Positions 5,709 through 12,112 of a stretch of DNA of 12,112 nt are shown here, one piece after another. The position numbers and the translations under genes were made by a program. How positions within the stretch are numbered: position 1 is the stretch's first letter; each line of letters starts with the position of its first letter. Source of the DNA: Burkholderiaceae bacterium. GTDB lineage: Bacteria; Pseudomonadota; Gammaproteobacteria; Burkholderiales; Burkholderiaceae_C. The notes below the pieces were generated by a model. It was not told the origin of the DNA. It did no database searches and saw only the letters and a program-made list of their open reading frames with translations. The DNA is taken from assembly GCA_017999135.1 (NCBI GenBank), contig JAGOBT010000052.1, positions 1 through 12,112 of the forward strand, given 5' to 3'.

Positions 5709-6418
5709 GTCTCGGCCCAGAGGCGCAGCAGGTTGTGGTACGTGCCGGTCAGGGCCACGGCCTCGTCGGATTCGCCGTCGCGCTGGCGCAGCCGCATCAG
5801 CGCCTGGTCCATGTCGAACAGCAGGCGGCGCTGCGTGTCGCTGCGCACCAGGCTCTCGATCCAGAAGAAGCTGGCCAACCGCACGCCGCGTGTGACCGGC
5901 TCGACCCGGTGCACGCTGGTGCCGGGGTACAGCACCGCGCTGCCGGCGGCCAGCTTGATGCGCGGGCTGGCGAAGGTGTCCTGCACCACCAGTTCACCGC
6001 CGTCGTAGCCGGCCGGGTCGGCCAGGAAGACAGTGCAGCTCAGGTCGGTGCGCACCCGCTGGCCGGCCTGCGGGCCGCTGCCGATGTGGCGGATGGCCTG
6101 GTCGACATGGTTGCCGTAGTGGTCGCCGCCGCCATGGCCGCCCAGCGCCGCGGCGGCGTAGCGGTTGAACATCGGCGGCAGCACGCGCTTGGGCAGGGCG
6201 GCCGAGAAGAACAGCGCATGCCGGTCCAGCGCACCCAGCACCAGCTGCTGCAGCGCCACGGCCTGCGGGCTGGTGCCGGCCAGCTGCTGGTTGCGCTTGG
6301 CCAGCGCCGCCTGCGGCCCGGCGCTGCCGCGGCCGTCCACCCAGGGGCCGTCGGCCAGCAGGGTGTGGGCGCGCTGCAGCTCGTCGTCGGTCAGCAGCGC
6401 GGGGATCTGCAGCAGCAT
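5705..6418 (-). CDS. piuC: PiuC/YbiX-type Fe(II)/2-oxoglutarate-dependent hydroxylase
   Basis: This 237-residue protein matches the PKHD-type hydroxylase family (PiuC in Pseudomonas, YbiX in E. coli), often encoded beside ferric-siderophore receptors. The metal ligands are visible as [10 protein letters not shown] (His104, Asp106) and [10 protein letters not shown] (His170). Arg180 in [15 protein letters not shown] is the expected 2-oxoglutarate-binding residue. The N-terminal [10 protein letters not shown] and the KRNQQL and [14 protein letters not shown] blocks are typical. Length is slightly above the usual 225-230 because of a Gly/His-rich insertion, [15 protein letters not shown] (about 88-102), just before the HxD motif. 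A GGAGG ribosome binding site lies 5 bases before ATG 6418, and the receptor gene ends 13 bases upstream. The substrate is not established for the family; modification or breakdown of an imported siderophore is a reasonable inference. Its stop overlaps the start of the oxidase gene. Confidence 0.9.
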   Translation of the reverse strand: MLLQIPALLTDDELQRAHTLLADGPWVDGRGSAGPQAALAKRNQQLAGTSPQAVALQQLVLGALDRHALFFSAALPKRVLPPMFNRYAAAALGGHGGGDHYGNHVDQAIRHIGSGPQAGQRVRTDLSCTVFLADPAGYDGGELVVQDTFASPRIKLAAGSAVLYPGTSVHRVEPVTRGVRLASFFWIESLVRSDTQRRLLFDMDQALMRLRQRDGESDEAVALTGTYHNLLRLWAET

Positions 6419-6431
6419 GGCCGCCTCCGCA

Positions 6432-8675
6432 TCAGAACTTGTAGGTGCCGGTCAGCTGCACGGTGCGCGGCTTGCCGGGAATGTAGTGGCCACGGTAGAG
6501 CATGTCGGCATAGAGCTTGTCGGTGAGGTTGCTGATGTTGAGCTTGAAGCTCATGTCGCGCAGGGTGTACTCGGCCATCAGGTCGGCCGTCACATAGCCC
6601 GGGGTCTCGAAGCTGGTGACCTGGTATGGCGCCATCTTGCTGCGCGCATTCAGGCCGCCGCCGATGCGCCACTGCGGCGTCAGCTGGTAGGTGGTCCACA
6701 CCGTGCCGCTGTGGCGCGGGATCAGGCCCGGCCGCACGCCCACCGGTTCCCCCTGCAGGCTGCAGTTGACGCAGGTGACGATGCCGGCGCCATTGATCTG
6801 GTCGGCACCCTTGTCCACCTTGGCGTCGGGAATCCAGGCATAGCTGAGGAACACCTCCCACTGCTTGTTGATGCGCCCGGCGATGTCGAACTCCAGGCCC
6901 GCAGCATGGCGCTCGCCCGACAGCACGTAGTTGGTGGCGTTGACGGTTTCCGAATCGCGGTTGCGCTCGTTGGTCTTGATGCTGTGGAACAGGGCGGCAC
7001 GCAGGCTCAGGTTGCCGTCGGCCAGGTCGAGCTTGCTGCCCAGCTCGTAGTTGACGCTGCCTTCGGGCGGGGTGTTGGTGCCCAGGGCGTCGTACTGGTA
7101 GGCGTCACCCGAGGTGTTGAACGAGGTGCCGTAGCTGAAGTGGAAGCTGCTGAACGCGCTGGGCTGGTACAGCACACCGAAGCGCTTGCTCCACAGCGAA
7201 TCGCTGCGCGCGCGGTGGGTGGGGGCGGTGGTGCCGATCTGCGGCGTGTTGTAGTCGCCGCTGAATTTGTCCCAGCGCAGGCCCAGCAGCACCTTCCAGT
7301 GCGGTGCCAGCTGCACCAGGTCCTGCGCATACAGGCCCAGCGATTTGGAATCGAAGGTGCGGTTGAGGGTCAGCACCCGGCTGGCTTCGTCCACGCTGCC
7401 ACCGTCGTTGGGCGTGCCCAGCGTGGTGCGCGGCTTGGCAGCGATGGCACTGGCGCTGAAGTTCTCGAACTGGTCGCGCGCCGCGTCCAGGCCCGCCTGC
7501 ACGCTGTGCTTGAACCCCAGGGCGTTGAACTTGCCGCTGTAGTCGCTCTGCAGCGTCAGCGTCTCCAGGTTCTGGATCTTGACGTTGTTGCCGCGGGTGA
7601 GCACGGTGGCGGCGCTGATGGTATCGCCGGTGACGGCCTTGCCGTCAGGCTGCAGGTTGGCGGCCGCAAAGCGGATCGCCGATGCGCGCAGGTCGCGGTC
7701 GAAGCGGCCGCTGCGCAGGGTGGTCTTGAGTTCGCTGCCGGGGCCGATGCGGTGGATGTGGGTCAGGGTGGCCAGGTCGGCACCGCCGCGGTTGTAGTCG
7801 CTGGCGGCTGCGTAGACGTTGCCCGCCGGCACATCCAGCAGCCGGCGCTCGGCGCTGCCGGTGGTGGGCGTCAGGTACGGCAGGCCGTAGTGGATGCCGT
7901 TGTTGTTGTCCAGGTGGTACAGGCTGGCCTGGAACTCGTGGCGCGTGCCGATGCCCCAGCCCGCCGCCACGGCCAGGCCTTGCTTGTCGATGCGGTCGCC
8001 GCCGTTGTCGGCCTGGGTCAGCATGGCGTTGACGCGTGCAGCGCTGTTTTCGCCCAGGCGGATGTTCAGGTCGGCCGTGCCACGCAGATAGCCGCGCGAG
8101 CCCACCGTCAGCCCCACCTCGCTGCGGCCGAACAGCAGCGGGCCCTTGCTCACCTGGTTGACTGCGCCGCCGGTGGACCCGCGGCCGAACAGCATGCTGG
8201 CCGAGCCGCGTAGCACTTCCAGCCGGTCATCAGCGAAGGTGTCGCGCTCGTAGAAGGCCGGGTCGCGCAGGCCGTCGCGGAAGATGTCGCCGGTGGACTG
8301 CAGCGAGAAGCCGCGCAGGCGGATGTCTTCCTCGCCGCCCTCGGCCGCCAGGAAGCTGATGCCGGCGGTGCTGTGCAGTGCCTCCTTCAACGTGTCGAGG
8401 TTGCGGTCGTCGATCAGGCGCTCGGTCACCACCGTCACCGACTGCGGGATGTCACGCAGCTCCTGCGTGCCCTTGCCGATGCTGGTGGTGACGGCCTGCA
8501 CGCTGTCCTTGCCGCTGCGCACCGCGCTGGCGCGGGCCTTGACCACCGGCATCTGCTGGGTGGTGTCCGGCGCCGCCTGTTCGGCAACGGTGGTTTGCGC
8601 CTGGGCCAGGCCGATCAGGCCGAAGCCGGCGGCCAGGGCGCCGAGCAGCGGGGTGGTGGTGAAGGGGCGGGTCAT
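6432..8675 (-). CDS. TonB-dependent siderophore receptor (catecholate type, Fiu/PiuA-like)
   Basis: This 747-residue outer-membrane protein imports a ferric siderophore using energy passed on by TonB. A signal peptide (residues 1-26, ending AQA) precedes a TonB-box-like segment, [11 protein letters not shown] (about 40-50). A plug domain follows with [18 protein letters not shown] (from about 75) and the [22 protein letters not shown] block. The C-terminal barrel ends in an aromatic residue (TGTYKF), as required for outer-membrane insertion. There is no N-terminal signalling (STN/FecA-type) domain, so it is a pure transporter. Two cysteines, Cys635 and Cys638 (CVNC), lie in a likely external loop. 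I chose ATG 8675 because the signal peptide starts there; an upstream in-frame start at 8729 adds 18 residues that do not suit a signal peptide. GGAG about 10 bases upstream is a weak ribosome binding site. It lies 117 bp after tonB. The ligand cannot be told from sequence, though a neighbouring piuC favours catecholates. Confidence 0.9.
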   Translation of the reverse strand: MTRPFTTTPLLGALAAGFGLIGLAQAQTTVAEQAAPDTTQQMPVVKARASAVRSGKDSVQAVTTSIGKGTQELRDIPQSVTVVTERLIDDRNLDTLKEALHSTAGISFLAAEGGEEDIRLRGFSLQSTGDIFRDGLRDPAFYERDTFADDRLEVLRGSASMLFGRGSTGGAVNQVSKGPLLFGRSEVGLTVGSRGYLRGTADLNIRLGENSAARVNAMLTQADNGGDRIDKQGLAVAAGWGIGTRHEFQASLYHLDNNNGIHYGLPYLTPTTGSAERRLLDVPAGNVYAAASDYNRGGADLATLTHIHRIGPGSELKTTLRSGRFDRDLRASAIRFAAANLQPDGKAVTGDTISAATVLTRGNNVKIQNLETLTLQSDYSGKFNALGFKHSVQAGLDAARDQFENFSASAIAAKPRTTLGTPNDGGSVDEASRVLTLNRTFDSKSLGLYAQDLVQLAPHWKVLLGLRWDKFSGDYNTPQIGTTAPTHRARSDSLWSKRFGVLYQPSAFSSFHFSYGTSFNTSGDAYQYDALGTNTPPEGSVNYELGSKLDLADGNLSLRAALFHSIKTNERNRDSETVNATNYVLSGERHAAGLEFDIAGRINKQWEVFLSYAWIPDAKVDKGADQINGAGIVTCVNCSLQGEPVGVRPGLIPRHSGTVWTTYQLTPQWRIGGGLNARSKMAPYQVTSFETPGYVTADLMAEYTLRDMSFKLNISNLTDKLYADMLYRGHYIPGKPRTVQLTGTYKF

Positions 8676-8792
8676 GGGCAGAGGGCTCCGGTGTGGCTGT
8701 GGACGGTGAATTGGCCATGCGGCGGCCACAGATGCCGGCGGGCACCTGGGCAGGCAGGCGACGTGGGTGCGGGTGGTGGCGCGGCGGGCGCG

Positions 8793-9527
8793 TCAGTCGA
8801 TCTCGTACTGCAGTGGGGCGATCACCACCCAGTCGATGGCGCTGCCGCCGTCGGTGACGGGCTGGAAGCGCGCCTCGCGCATGGCAGCGATGGCTTGTTC
8901 GTCGAGCCGGGCAAAGCCCGACGAGCGGTGCACGCTCACCTGGCGCGGCAGGCCCTGGGCGTCGACCCACACCCGCAGCAGCACGGTCCCGGCCTCGCCC
9001 AGCCGGCGCGACGCCATTGGCACGGCGATGGCCGGCGGCACGCGGTAGCGGATGGCGCTGGCGGCCAGCACCGGCGGTGCGGGCGGCGCGGCGGCGGCGC
9101 GCGGCGGGGCCGGCTCGGCCGCCACCGGTGCCGGCGGGGTGATGGCGGCGGGCCAGGCGGGCACGACCGCGGGCGCAGCGACGGCCACCACCGCCTCGGG
9201 CACCGGTGCCGGCGGCGCATCGGCCACCCGCACCTCGGGCGCCGGCAGCAGGGCGGGCGTCGGCAGCGGCACGGCCTGGCGCGGCAGTGGCGGCAGGGCC
9301 GGTGCGGGCTGGGGAGCGGGGGCCGGCGTGTGCAGCAGCGCCACCATCAGCGGCGACACCTGGTGCACCGCACGCTGCACCGTGTCACCCTCCAGCAGCA
9401 GCCACACCAAGGCGGCATGCAGTGCAGCGATGGCGATCAGGCCGGTGGGCTGGCGGCGGCGCGGGAAGCCGGCGGTGGCGACCCCCGGGCCGTGGCCGGG
9501 CAGGGCGGAAAGCAGGGCAGTGGACAT
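8793..9527 (-). CDS. tonB: TonB energy-transducing protein
   Basis: This 244-residue protein has the full TonB layout. A short cytoplasmic Arg-rich start (RRR at 23-25) is followed by one membrane segment, TGLIAIAALHAALVWLLL (28-45), with a His in it, and a long Pro/Ala-rich periplasmic spacer (about 67-153). The C-terminal TonB domain (about 160-244) contains RLGEAGTVLLRVWVDAQGLP, SSGFARLDEQAIAAMREARF and a final APLQYEI strand. It works with ExbB-ExbD, which are not in this window, to power the receptor encoded next. The spacer uses Pro-Ala instead of the Pro-Glu/Pro-Lys repeats of E. coli TonB, as common in GC-rich species. I prefer ATG 9527; an in-frame GTG at 9539 would add four residues, and neither start has a good ribosome binding site. 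A Fur-type dyad 46 bp upstream suggests iron control. Confidence 0.9.
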   Translation of the reverse strand: MSTALLSALPGHGPGVATAGFPRRRQPTGLIAIAALHAALVWLLLEGDTVQRAVHQVSPLMVALLHTPAPAPQPAPALPPLPRQAVPLPTPALLPAPEVRVADAPPAPVPEAVVAVAAPAVVPAWPAAITPPAPVAAEPAPPRAAAAPPAPPVLAASAIRYRVPPAIAVPMASRRLGEAGTVLLRVWVDAQGLPRQVSVHRSSGFARLDEQAIAAMREARFQPVTDGGSAIDWVVIAPLQYEID

Positions 9528-9571
9528 GGCAGGCACCACGTGGTGGACATCGATGCCGCCATGCTAACGCA

Positions 9572-9590
9572 AATGCGAACAAGTCGCATA
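9572..9590 (-). promoter_or_regulatory. Fur-box-like dyad upstream of tonB
   Basis: ATGCGA (9573-9578) and TCGCAT (9584-9589) form a perfect inverted repeat around ACAAG. The 19-base AATGCGAACAAGTCGCATA has the symmetry of the AATGCGAAT-type Fur sites I know from betaproteobacteria. It lies 46 bp before the tonB start in an AT-rich pocket between tonB and the EF-G-like gene. Fur with Fe(II) would repress the cluster here. I could not assign -35/-10 boxes with confidence. Confidence 0.7.
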
Positions 9591-9639
9591 TAGATTTGAA
9601 ACGGGCAGTCCGATCTGTCTGTTCGGAGGAGATGGCTGC

Positions 9640-11742
9640 TCAGTCGTCGTCGCGCGCCTGCCAGCCCGCCGTCATCTGCGCCTGCACCGCCGGCGGCACC
9701 GGCTCGTGGTGCGACAGCGCCAGCGTGTAGCGGCCCTCGCCGCTGGTCATCGCGTTCAGGCGGGTCTGGTAACCCGCCAGCTCGCTCAGCGGCGCGCGGC
9801 CCTGGATCACCACCGTGCCCAGCGCGCCGGTCTGGGTGCCGGCCACCATGCCGCGGCGGGCGGCCAGGTCGCCGGTGATGTCGCCCATCGCGGCGGCCGG
9901 CGCGCTGATCTGCAGGTCGACGATGGGTTCCAGCACGATCGCCCGCGCCTCGCGCATCGCCGCCAGGAAGGCCTTGCGCCCGGCGGTGGCGAAGGCGATC
10001 TCTTTGCTGTCCACGCTGTGGTGCTTGCCGTCGAGCACGGTCACGCGCACGTCCACCACCGGGTGGCCGGCAATCGCGCCGCCGGCCATGGCCTCGCGCA
10101 CGCCTTTCTCCACCGCCGGGATGTAGACGCCGGGGATGGCGCCGCCCTTGACCGCGTCGACGAACGCGAAGCCGGCACCGCGCGGCAGCGGCTCCACCCG
10201 CAACCGCACCTCGCCGAACTGGCCGGCGCCGCCGGTCTGCTTCTTGTGGCGGTGGTGGCCCTCGGCGGCGGCGGTGGCCGTCTCGTGGTAGGCGATGCGC
10301 GGCGGGCTGGTGTCCACCTCGATGCGGTGCTGCTCGCGCAGCCGCTCCAGCAGCATGCGCAGATGCAGCTCGCCCAGGCCGTAGACCACGGTCTCGCTGG
10401 TGCCGGCCGGGTGCGCCACCTTCAGGCACACGTCCTCGTCCACCAGCTTGGCCAGGGCGTCCCACAGACGCTGCTCGTCGCCGCGCCGCTTCGGTGCCAG
10501 CGCCAGGCCGTGCACCGGCTCGGGCAGCGGCAGTGGCGCCAGGTGGATGTGGTCGTCCTCGGCGGCGTCGTGCAGCACGGCGTCGAAGTGCAGCGCGTCC
10601 ACCTTGGCGATGGCGCAGAGGTCGCCCGGCAGCGCCAGCGGCACCTCGGTGTGCGCCTTGCCCTGCAGCCGGTACAGGTGGGCCACGCGGAACGGCTTGC
10701 GGCCGTCACCCACGTACAGCAGGCTGCCCGGGGTGATGCGGCCCTGGTGCACCCGCAGCACGCCCAGCTTGCCGATGTAGGGGTCGACCGTCACCTTGAA
10801 CACATGCGCCAGCACATGCAGCGCCGGGTCCGGCAACGCCTGGATCGGCACCGCGCCGGCACCCTCGCCGCGCAGAAAGGCTGGCGGGTTGCCCTCGCCC
10901 GGGTGTGGCAGCAGGTGGTGGATGACATTCAGCAGCGCCGCCACGCCCGCGCCGGTGCGCGCCGACACGAAGCACACCGGGATCAGGTGGCCCTCGCGCA
11001 GCGCCTGCTCCAGCGGTGCGTGCAGCTCGGTGGCGTCGACATCGCCGTCGGCCAGGTAGCGCTCGACGAAGGCGCCGTCGACTTCGACCACCTGCTCCAC
11101 CAGCGCCCGGTGGGCGGCCTCCACCGGGCCGAAGTCGCTGGTGCCGCTGCGGTTGAAGAAGGCGTCGACCACCTGCACCGGCCCGCCGTTGGTGGCGCTG
11201 CAGGGCAGGTTCAGCGGCAGGCATTCACGCCCGAAGGCGGCCTGGATCTGCGCCAGCACGGCGGCCAGGTCGACGCCGGGCGCGTCGATGCGGTTGACCA
11301 CCACCACCCGGTCGAGCCGGCGCTCGGCAGCGTGCTGCATCATGCGCAGCGCCATCGGCTCGACGCCGGTGGTGGCGTCCACCACCACCACCGCGGTGTC
11401 CACCGCTTCCAGCGCCGGCAGGCTGTGGCCGATGAAATCGGGCGCGCCGGGGGTGTCGACGAGGTGGATGCGGCTGCCCTGCCAGTGGCAGTGCAGCACC
11501 GCCGACTGCAGCGAATGGCCCATGCGCCGGGCCAGCGGGTCGTGGTCGGCCACGGTGCTGCCGCGCTCCACGCTGCCGGGGCTGGCAATGGCGCCGCTGG
11601 CAGCGAGCAGGGCTTCGGCCAGGCTGGTCTTGCCGGCACCCGACGGGCCCACCAGGGCCAGGCTGCGGATGTCGGTGACCTGCACCGCGGCGTCGGGGGC
11701 GGCGGCGCCTGGGCTGCCGGCAACAGGGGATGGGCTGGGCAT
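9640..11742 (-). CDS. Elongation factor G-like GTPase (EF-G paralogue)
   Basis: This 700-residue protein has the domain order of EF-G. The GTPase domain (about 25-285) shows P-loop GPSGAGKTS (32-40), DTPG (96-99) and NRID (150-153, in place of the usual NKxD). Domain II follows (about 300-400) and domain III includes the GLGELHLRMLLERL block (455-468). Domain IV is marked by HKKQTGGAGQFGEV (499-512) and DGKHHSVDSKEIAF, and domain V by GDITGDLAARRG (620-631). The switch I area reads GSVERGSTVADHDPLARRMGHS and lacks the RGITI-type sequence of true EF-G. This marks the 'EF-G-like' branch, whose members are usually second copies beside fusA and whose exact role is not settled. Ribosome binding is likely from domain IV. 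AAGGAG 8 bases before ATG 11742 decides the start; the frame continues upstream to 11895 without such support. It stands alone on its strand and ends 50 bp before the Fur-like site. Confidence 0.88.
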   Translation of the reverse strand: MPSPSPVAGSPGAAAPDAAVQVTDIRSLALVGPSGAGKTSLAEALLAASGAIASPGSVERGSTVADHDPLARRMGHSLQSAVLHCHWQGSRIHLVDTPGAPDFIGHSLPALEAVDTAVVVVDATTGVEPMALRMMQHAAERRLDRVVVVNRIDAPGVDLAAVLAQIQAAFGRECLPLNLPCSATNGGPVQVVDAFFNRSGTSDFGPVEAAHRALVEQVVEVDGAFVERYLADGDVDATELHAPLEQALREGHLIPVCFVSARTGAGVAALLNVIHHLLPHPGEGNPPAFLRGEGAGAVPIQALPDPALHVLAHVFKVTVDPYIGKLGVLRVHQGRITPGSLLYVGDGRKPFRVAHLYRLQGKAHTEVPLALPGDLCAIAKVDALHFDAVLHDAAEDDHIHLAPLPLPEPVHGLALAPKRRGDEQRLWDALAKLVDEDVCLKVAHPAGTSETVVYGLGELHLRMLLERLREQHRIEVDTSPPRIAYHETATAAAEGHHRHKKQTGGAGQFGEVRLRVEPLPRGAGFAFVDAVKGGAIPGVYIPAVEKGVREAMAGGAIAGHPVVDVRVTVLDGKHHSVDSKEIAFATAGRKAFLAAMREARAIVLEPIVDLQISAPAAAMGDITGDLAARRGMVAGTQTGALGTVVIQGRAPLSELAGYQTRLNAMTSGEGRYTLALSHHEPVPPAVQAQMTAGWQARDDD

Positions 11743-11923
11743 GGCGGGGTCTCCTTGCGGTGGAGCGCTCGCGGTGCAACAGGCCGCAGGGCGGGCGCGG
11801 TTGGGGTGCGTGGGTGCAGGCCAGCCTATGCCTGTGGCACGCCCGGCGCAAGCAGCCAGATCAAGCCGGCCTGCTGCCACGCGGCAGCCCAACACCGTGG
11901 AAACCCTGCGGTGACGAAAGGTT

Positions 11924-11939
11924 AATCAAACGTTTGATT
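11924..11939. promoter_or_regulatory. Perfect 16-bp palindrome, probable TetR-family operator
   Basis: AATCAAACGTTTGATT is a perfect palindrome centred at 11931/11932, 21 bp before the start of the TetR-family gene. It sits in the divergent region between that gene and the EF-G-like gene. TCAAACGTTTGA-type cores are common operators of TetR-family proteins, so autorepression is the likely role. Confidence 0.7.
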
Positions 11940-11947
11940 TGATCGCC

Positions 11948-11953
11948 TAGACT
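11948..11953 (+). promoter_or_regulatory. Candidate -10 box of the TetR-family gene
   Basis: TAGACT lies 7 bases before ATG 11961 and just downstream of the 16-bp palindrome. If it is the -10 element, transcription starts at or next to the ATG and the mRNA is leaderless, which agrees with the absence of any ribosome binding site. No good -35 box is seen; the expected place lies inside the palindrome. Confidence 0.4.
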
Positions 11954-11960
11954 GCGCGCC

Positions 11961-12112
11961 ATGGTTCCTCCACCCTCCCGGCCGACCGCGCCCACTGGCA
12001 CCACTGCGGCCCCCGGCACCGAGCCCGACCCCGCACGCGCCCGCCTGCTGCGCGCCGGCCTGCGCCTGTTTGCGCACCAGGGCTACGCCGCCACGTCCAC
12101 GCGCGAACTGGC
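11961..12112 (+). CDS. TetR-family transcriptional regulator, N-terminal 50 residues (runs off right edge)
   Basis: The frame starts at ATG 11961 and is open to the window edge. After a Pro/Thr-rich disordered start (residues 1-24) it reads RARLLRAGLRLFAHQGYAAT followed by STRELA. This is the first helix and the beginning of the helix-turn-helix in TetR-family repressors (the 'A-x-x-L-F-x-x-x-G-Y-x-x-T-S-x-x-x-I/L-A' pattern). The ligand-binding half is outside the window, so the effector and regulon are unknown. The start lacks a ribosome binding site and may be leaderless. A perfect palindrome in its promoter region argues for autoregulation. Control of the divergent EF-G-like gene is possible but less clear, since that start is about 180 bp away. 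Confidence 0.85.
   Translation, partial: MVPPPSRPTAPTGTTAAPGTEPDPARARLLRAGLRLFAHQGYAATSTREL

Noticed and set aside
3828..6008. Very long open frame on the plus strand opposite the oxidase and across the SRPBCC gene
   Set aside because: It is Gln/Arg/Gly-rich low-complexity translation, typical of an antisense frame in GC-rich DNA. It conflicts with two clearly homologous genes.
6165..8213. Long open frame on the plus strand opposite the siderophore receptor
   Set aside because: It is antisense to a complete TonB-dependent receptor with signal peptide, plug and barrel. The translated composition has no domain logic.
8676..8792. Separate promoter or Fur box between tonB and the receptor gene
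   Set aside because: The 117-bp gap is GC-rich with no Fur-like dyad or -10/-35 pair that I could see, so one transcript from upstream of tonB is simpler.
9608..9629. Terminator after the EF-G-like gene
   Set aside because: The TCCGA/TCGGA pair has only a 5-bp stem with a long loop and no T-tract, which is too weak to call.
9706..11925. Long open frame on the plus strand opposite the EF-G-like gene
   Set aside because: His/Gln/Arg-rich shadow translation. The minus strand holds an intact EF-G-like protein with a good ribosome binding site.
1..12112. Mobile element, CRISPR array, toxin-antitoxin or phage-defence system
   Set aside because: No transposase, integrase, regularly spaced repeat, nuclease or toxin signature was found. 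The only multi-gene unit with clear shared logic is the iron-uptake cluster.

Overview
This window looks like an ordinary chromosomal segment of a very GC-rich betaproteobacterium, most likely Burkholderiales and possibly the Rubrivivax/Leptothrix/Ideonella group. The grounds are strong G/C bias at third codon positions, the kinds of proteins encoded, a GC-rich palindromic element of a type I associate with that group, and a Fur-box-like dyad of the ATGCGA-N5-TCGCAT form. No organism can be named with certainty. I see no insertion sequence, phage, CRISPR, tRNA or rRNA.

Left part (1-3842). A truncated conserved hypothetical gene on the minus strand is divergent from a plus-strand membrane-anchored alpha/beta hydrolase. 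That hydrolase converges on a minus-strand HDOD-domain gene across a short palindrome. Next come small minus-strand genes: an 88-residue hypothetical protein, a 53-residue very basic protein and a doubtful 48-residue frame, with hairpins that look like terminators between them. A minus-strand HTH regulator closes this part. An AT-rich dyad at 3126-3163 is the most conspicuous base-composition anomaly. It shares a 9-bp box with the start region of the HTH gene.

Middle part (3934-9590). A plus-strand SRPBCC/AHSA1-like gene converges on the main feature, a minus-strand iron-uptake cluster. Read in the direction of transcription it is tonB (9527-8793), a TonB-dependent siderophore receptor (8675-6432), a PiuC/YbiX-type Fe(II)/2-oxoglutarate hydroxylase (6418-5705) and an FMN-dependent alpha-hydroxy-acid oxidase (5708-4500). 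A near-perfect Fur-type dyad lies just upstream of tonB. The last two genes overlap by 4 bp (ATGA), so the oxidase is probably co-translated with the hydroxylase. The oxidase N-terminus is read straight through the GC-rich palindromic element.

Right part (9640-12112). A minus-strand paralogue of translation elongation factor G has a GTPase domain with non-canonical switch regions. It is divergent from the start of a TetR-family regulator gene whose promoter region carries a perfect 16-bp palindrome. The TetR gene runs off the right edge.

How the genes may work together: when iron is scarce, release of Fur would switch on a self-contained ferric-siderophore import unit (receptor plus its own TonB) together with two oxidative enzymes that may act on the siderophore or a related metabolite. 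That last role is inference. The other genes look like independent housekeeping or regulatory loci.
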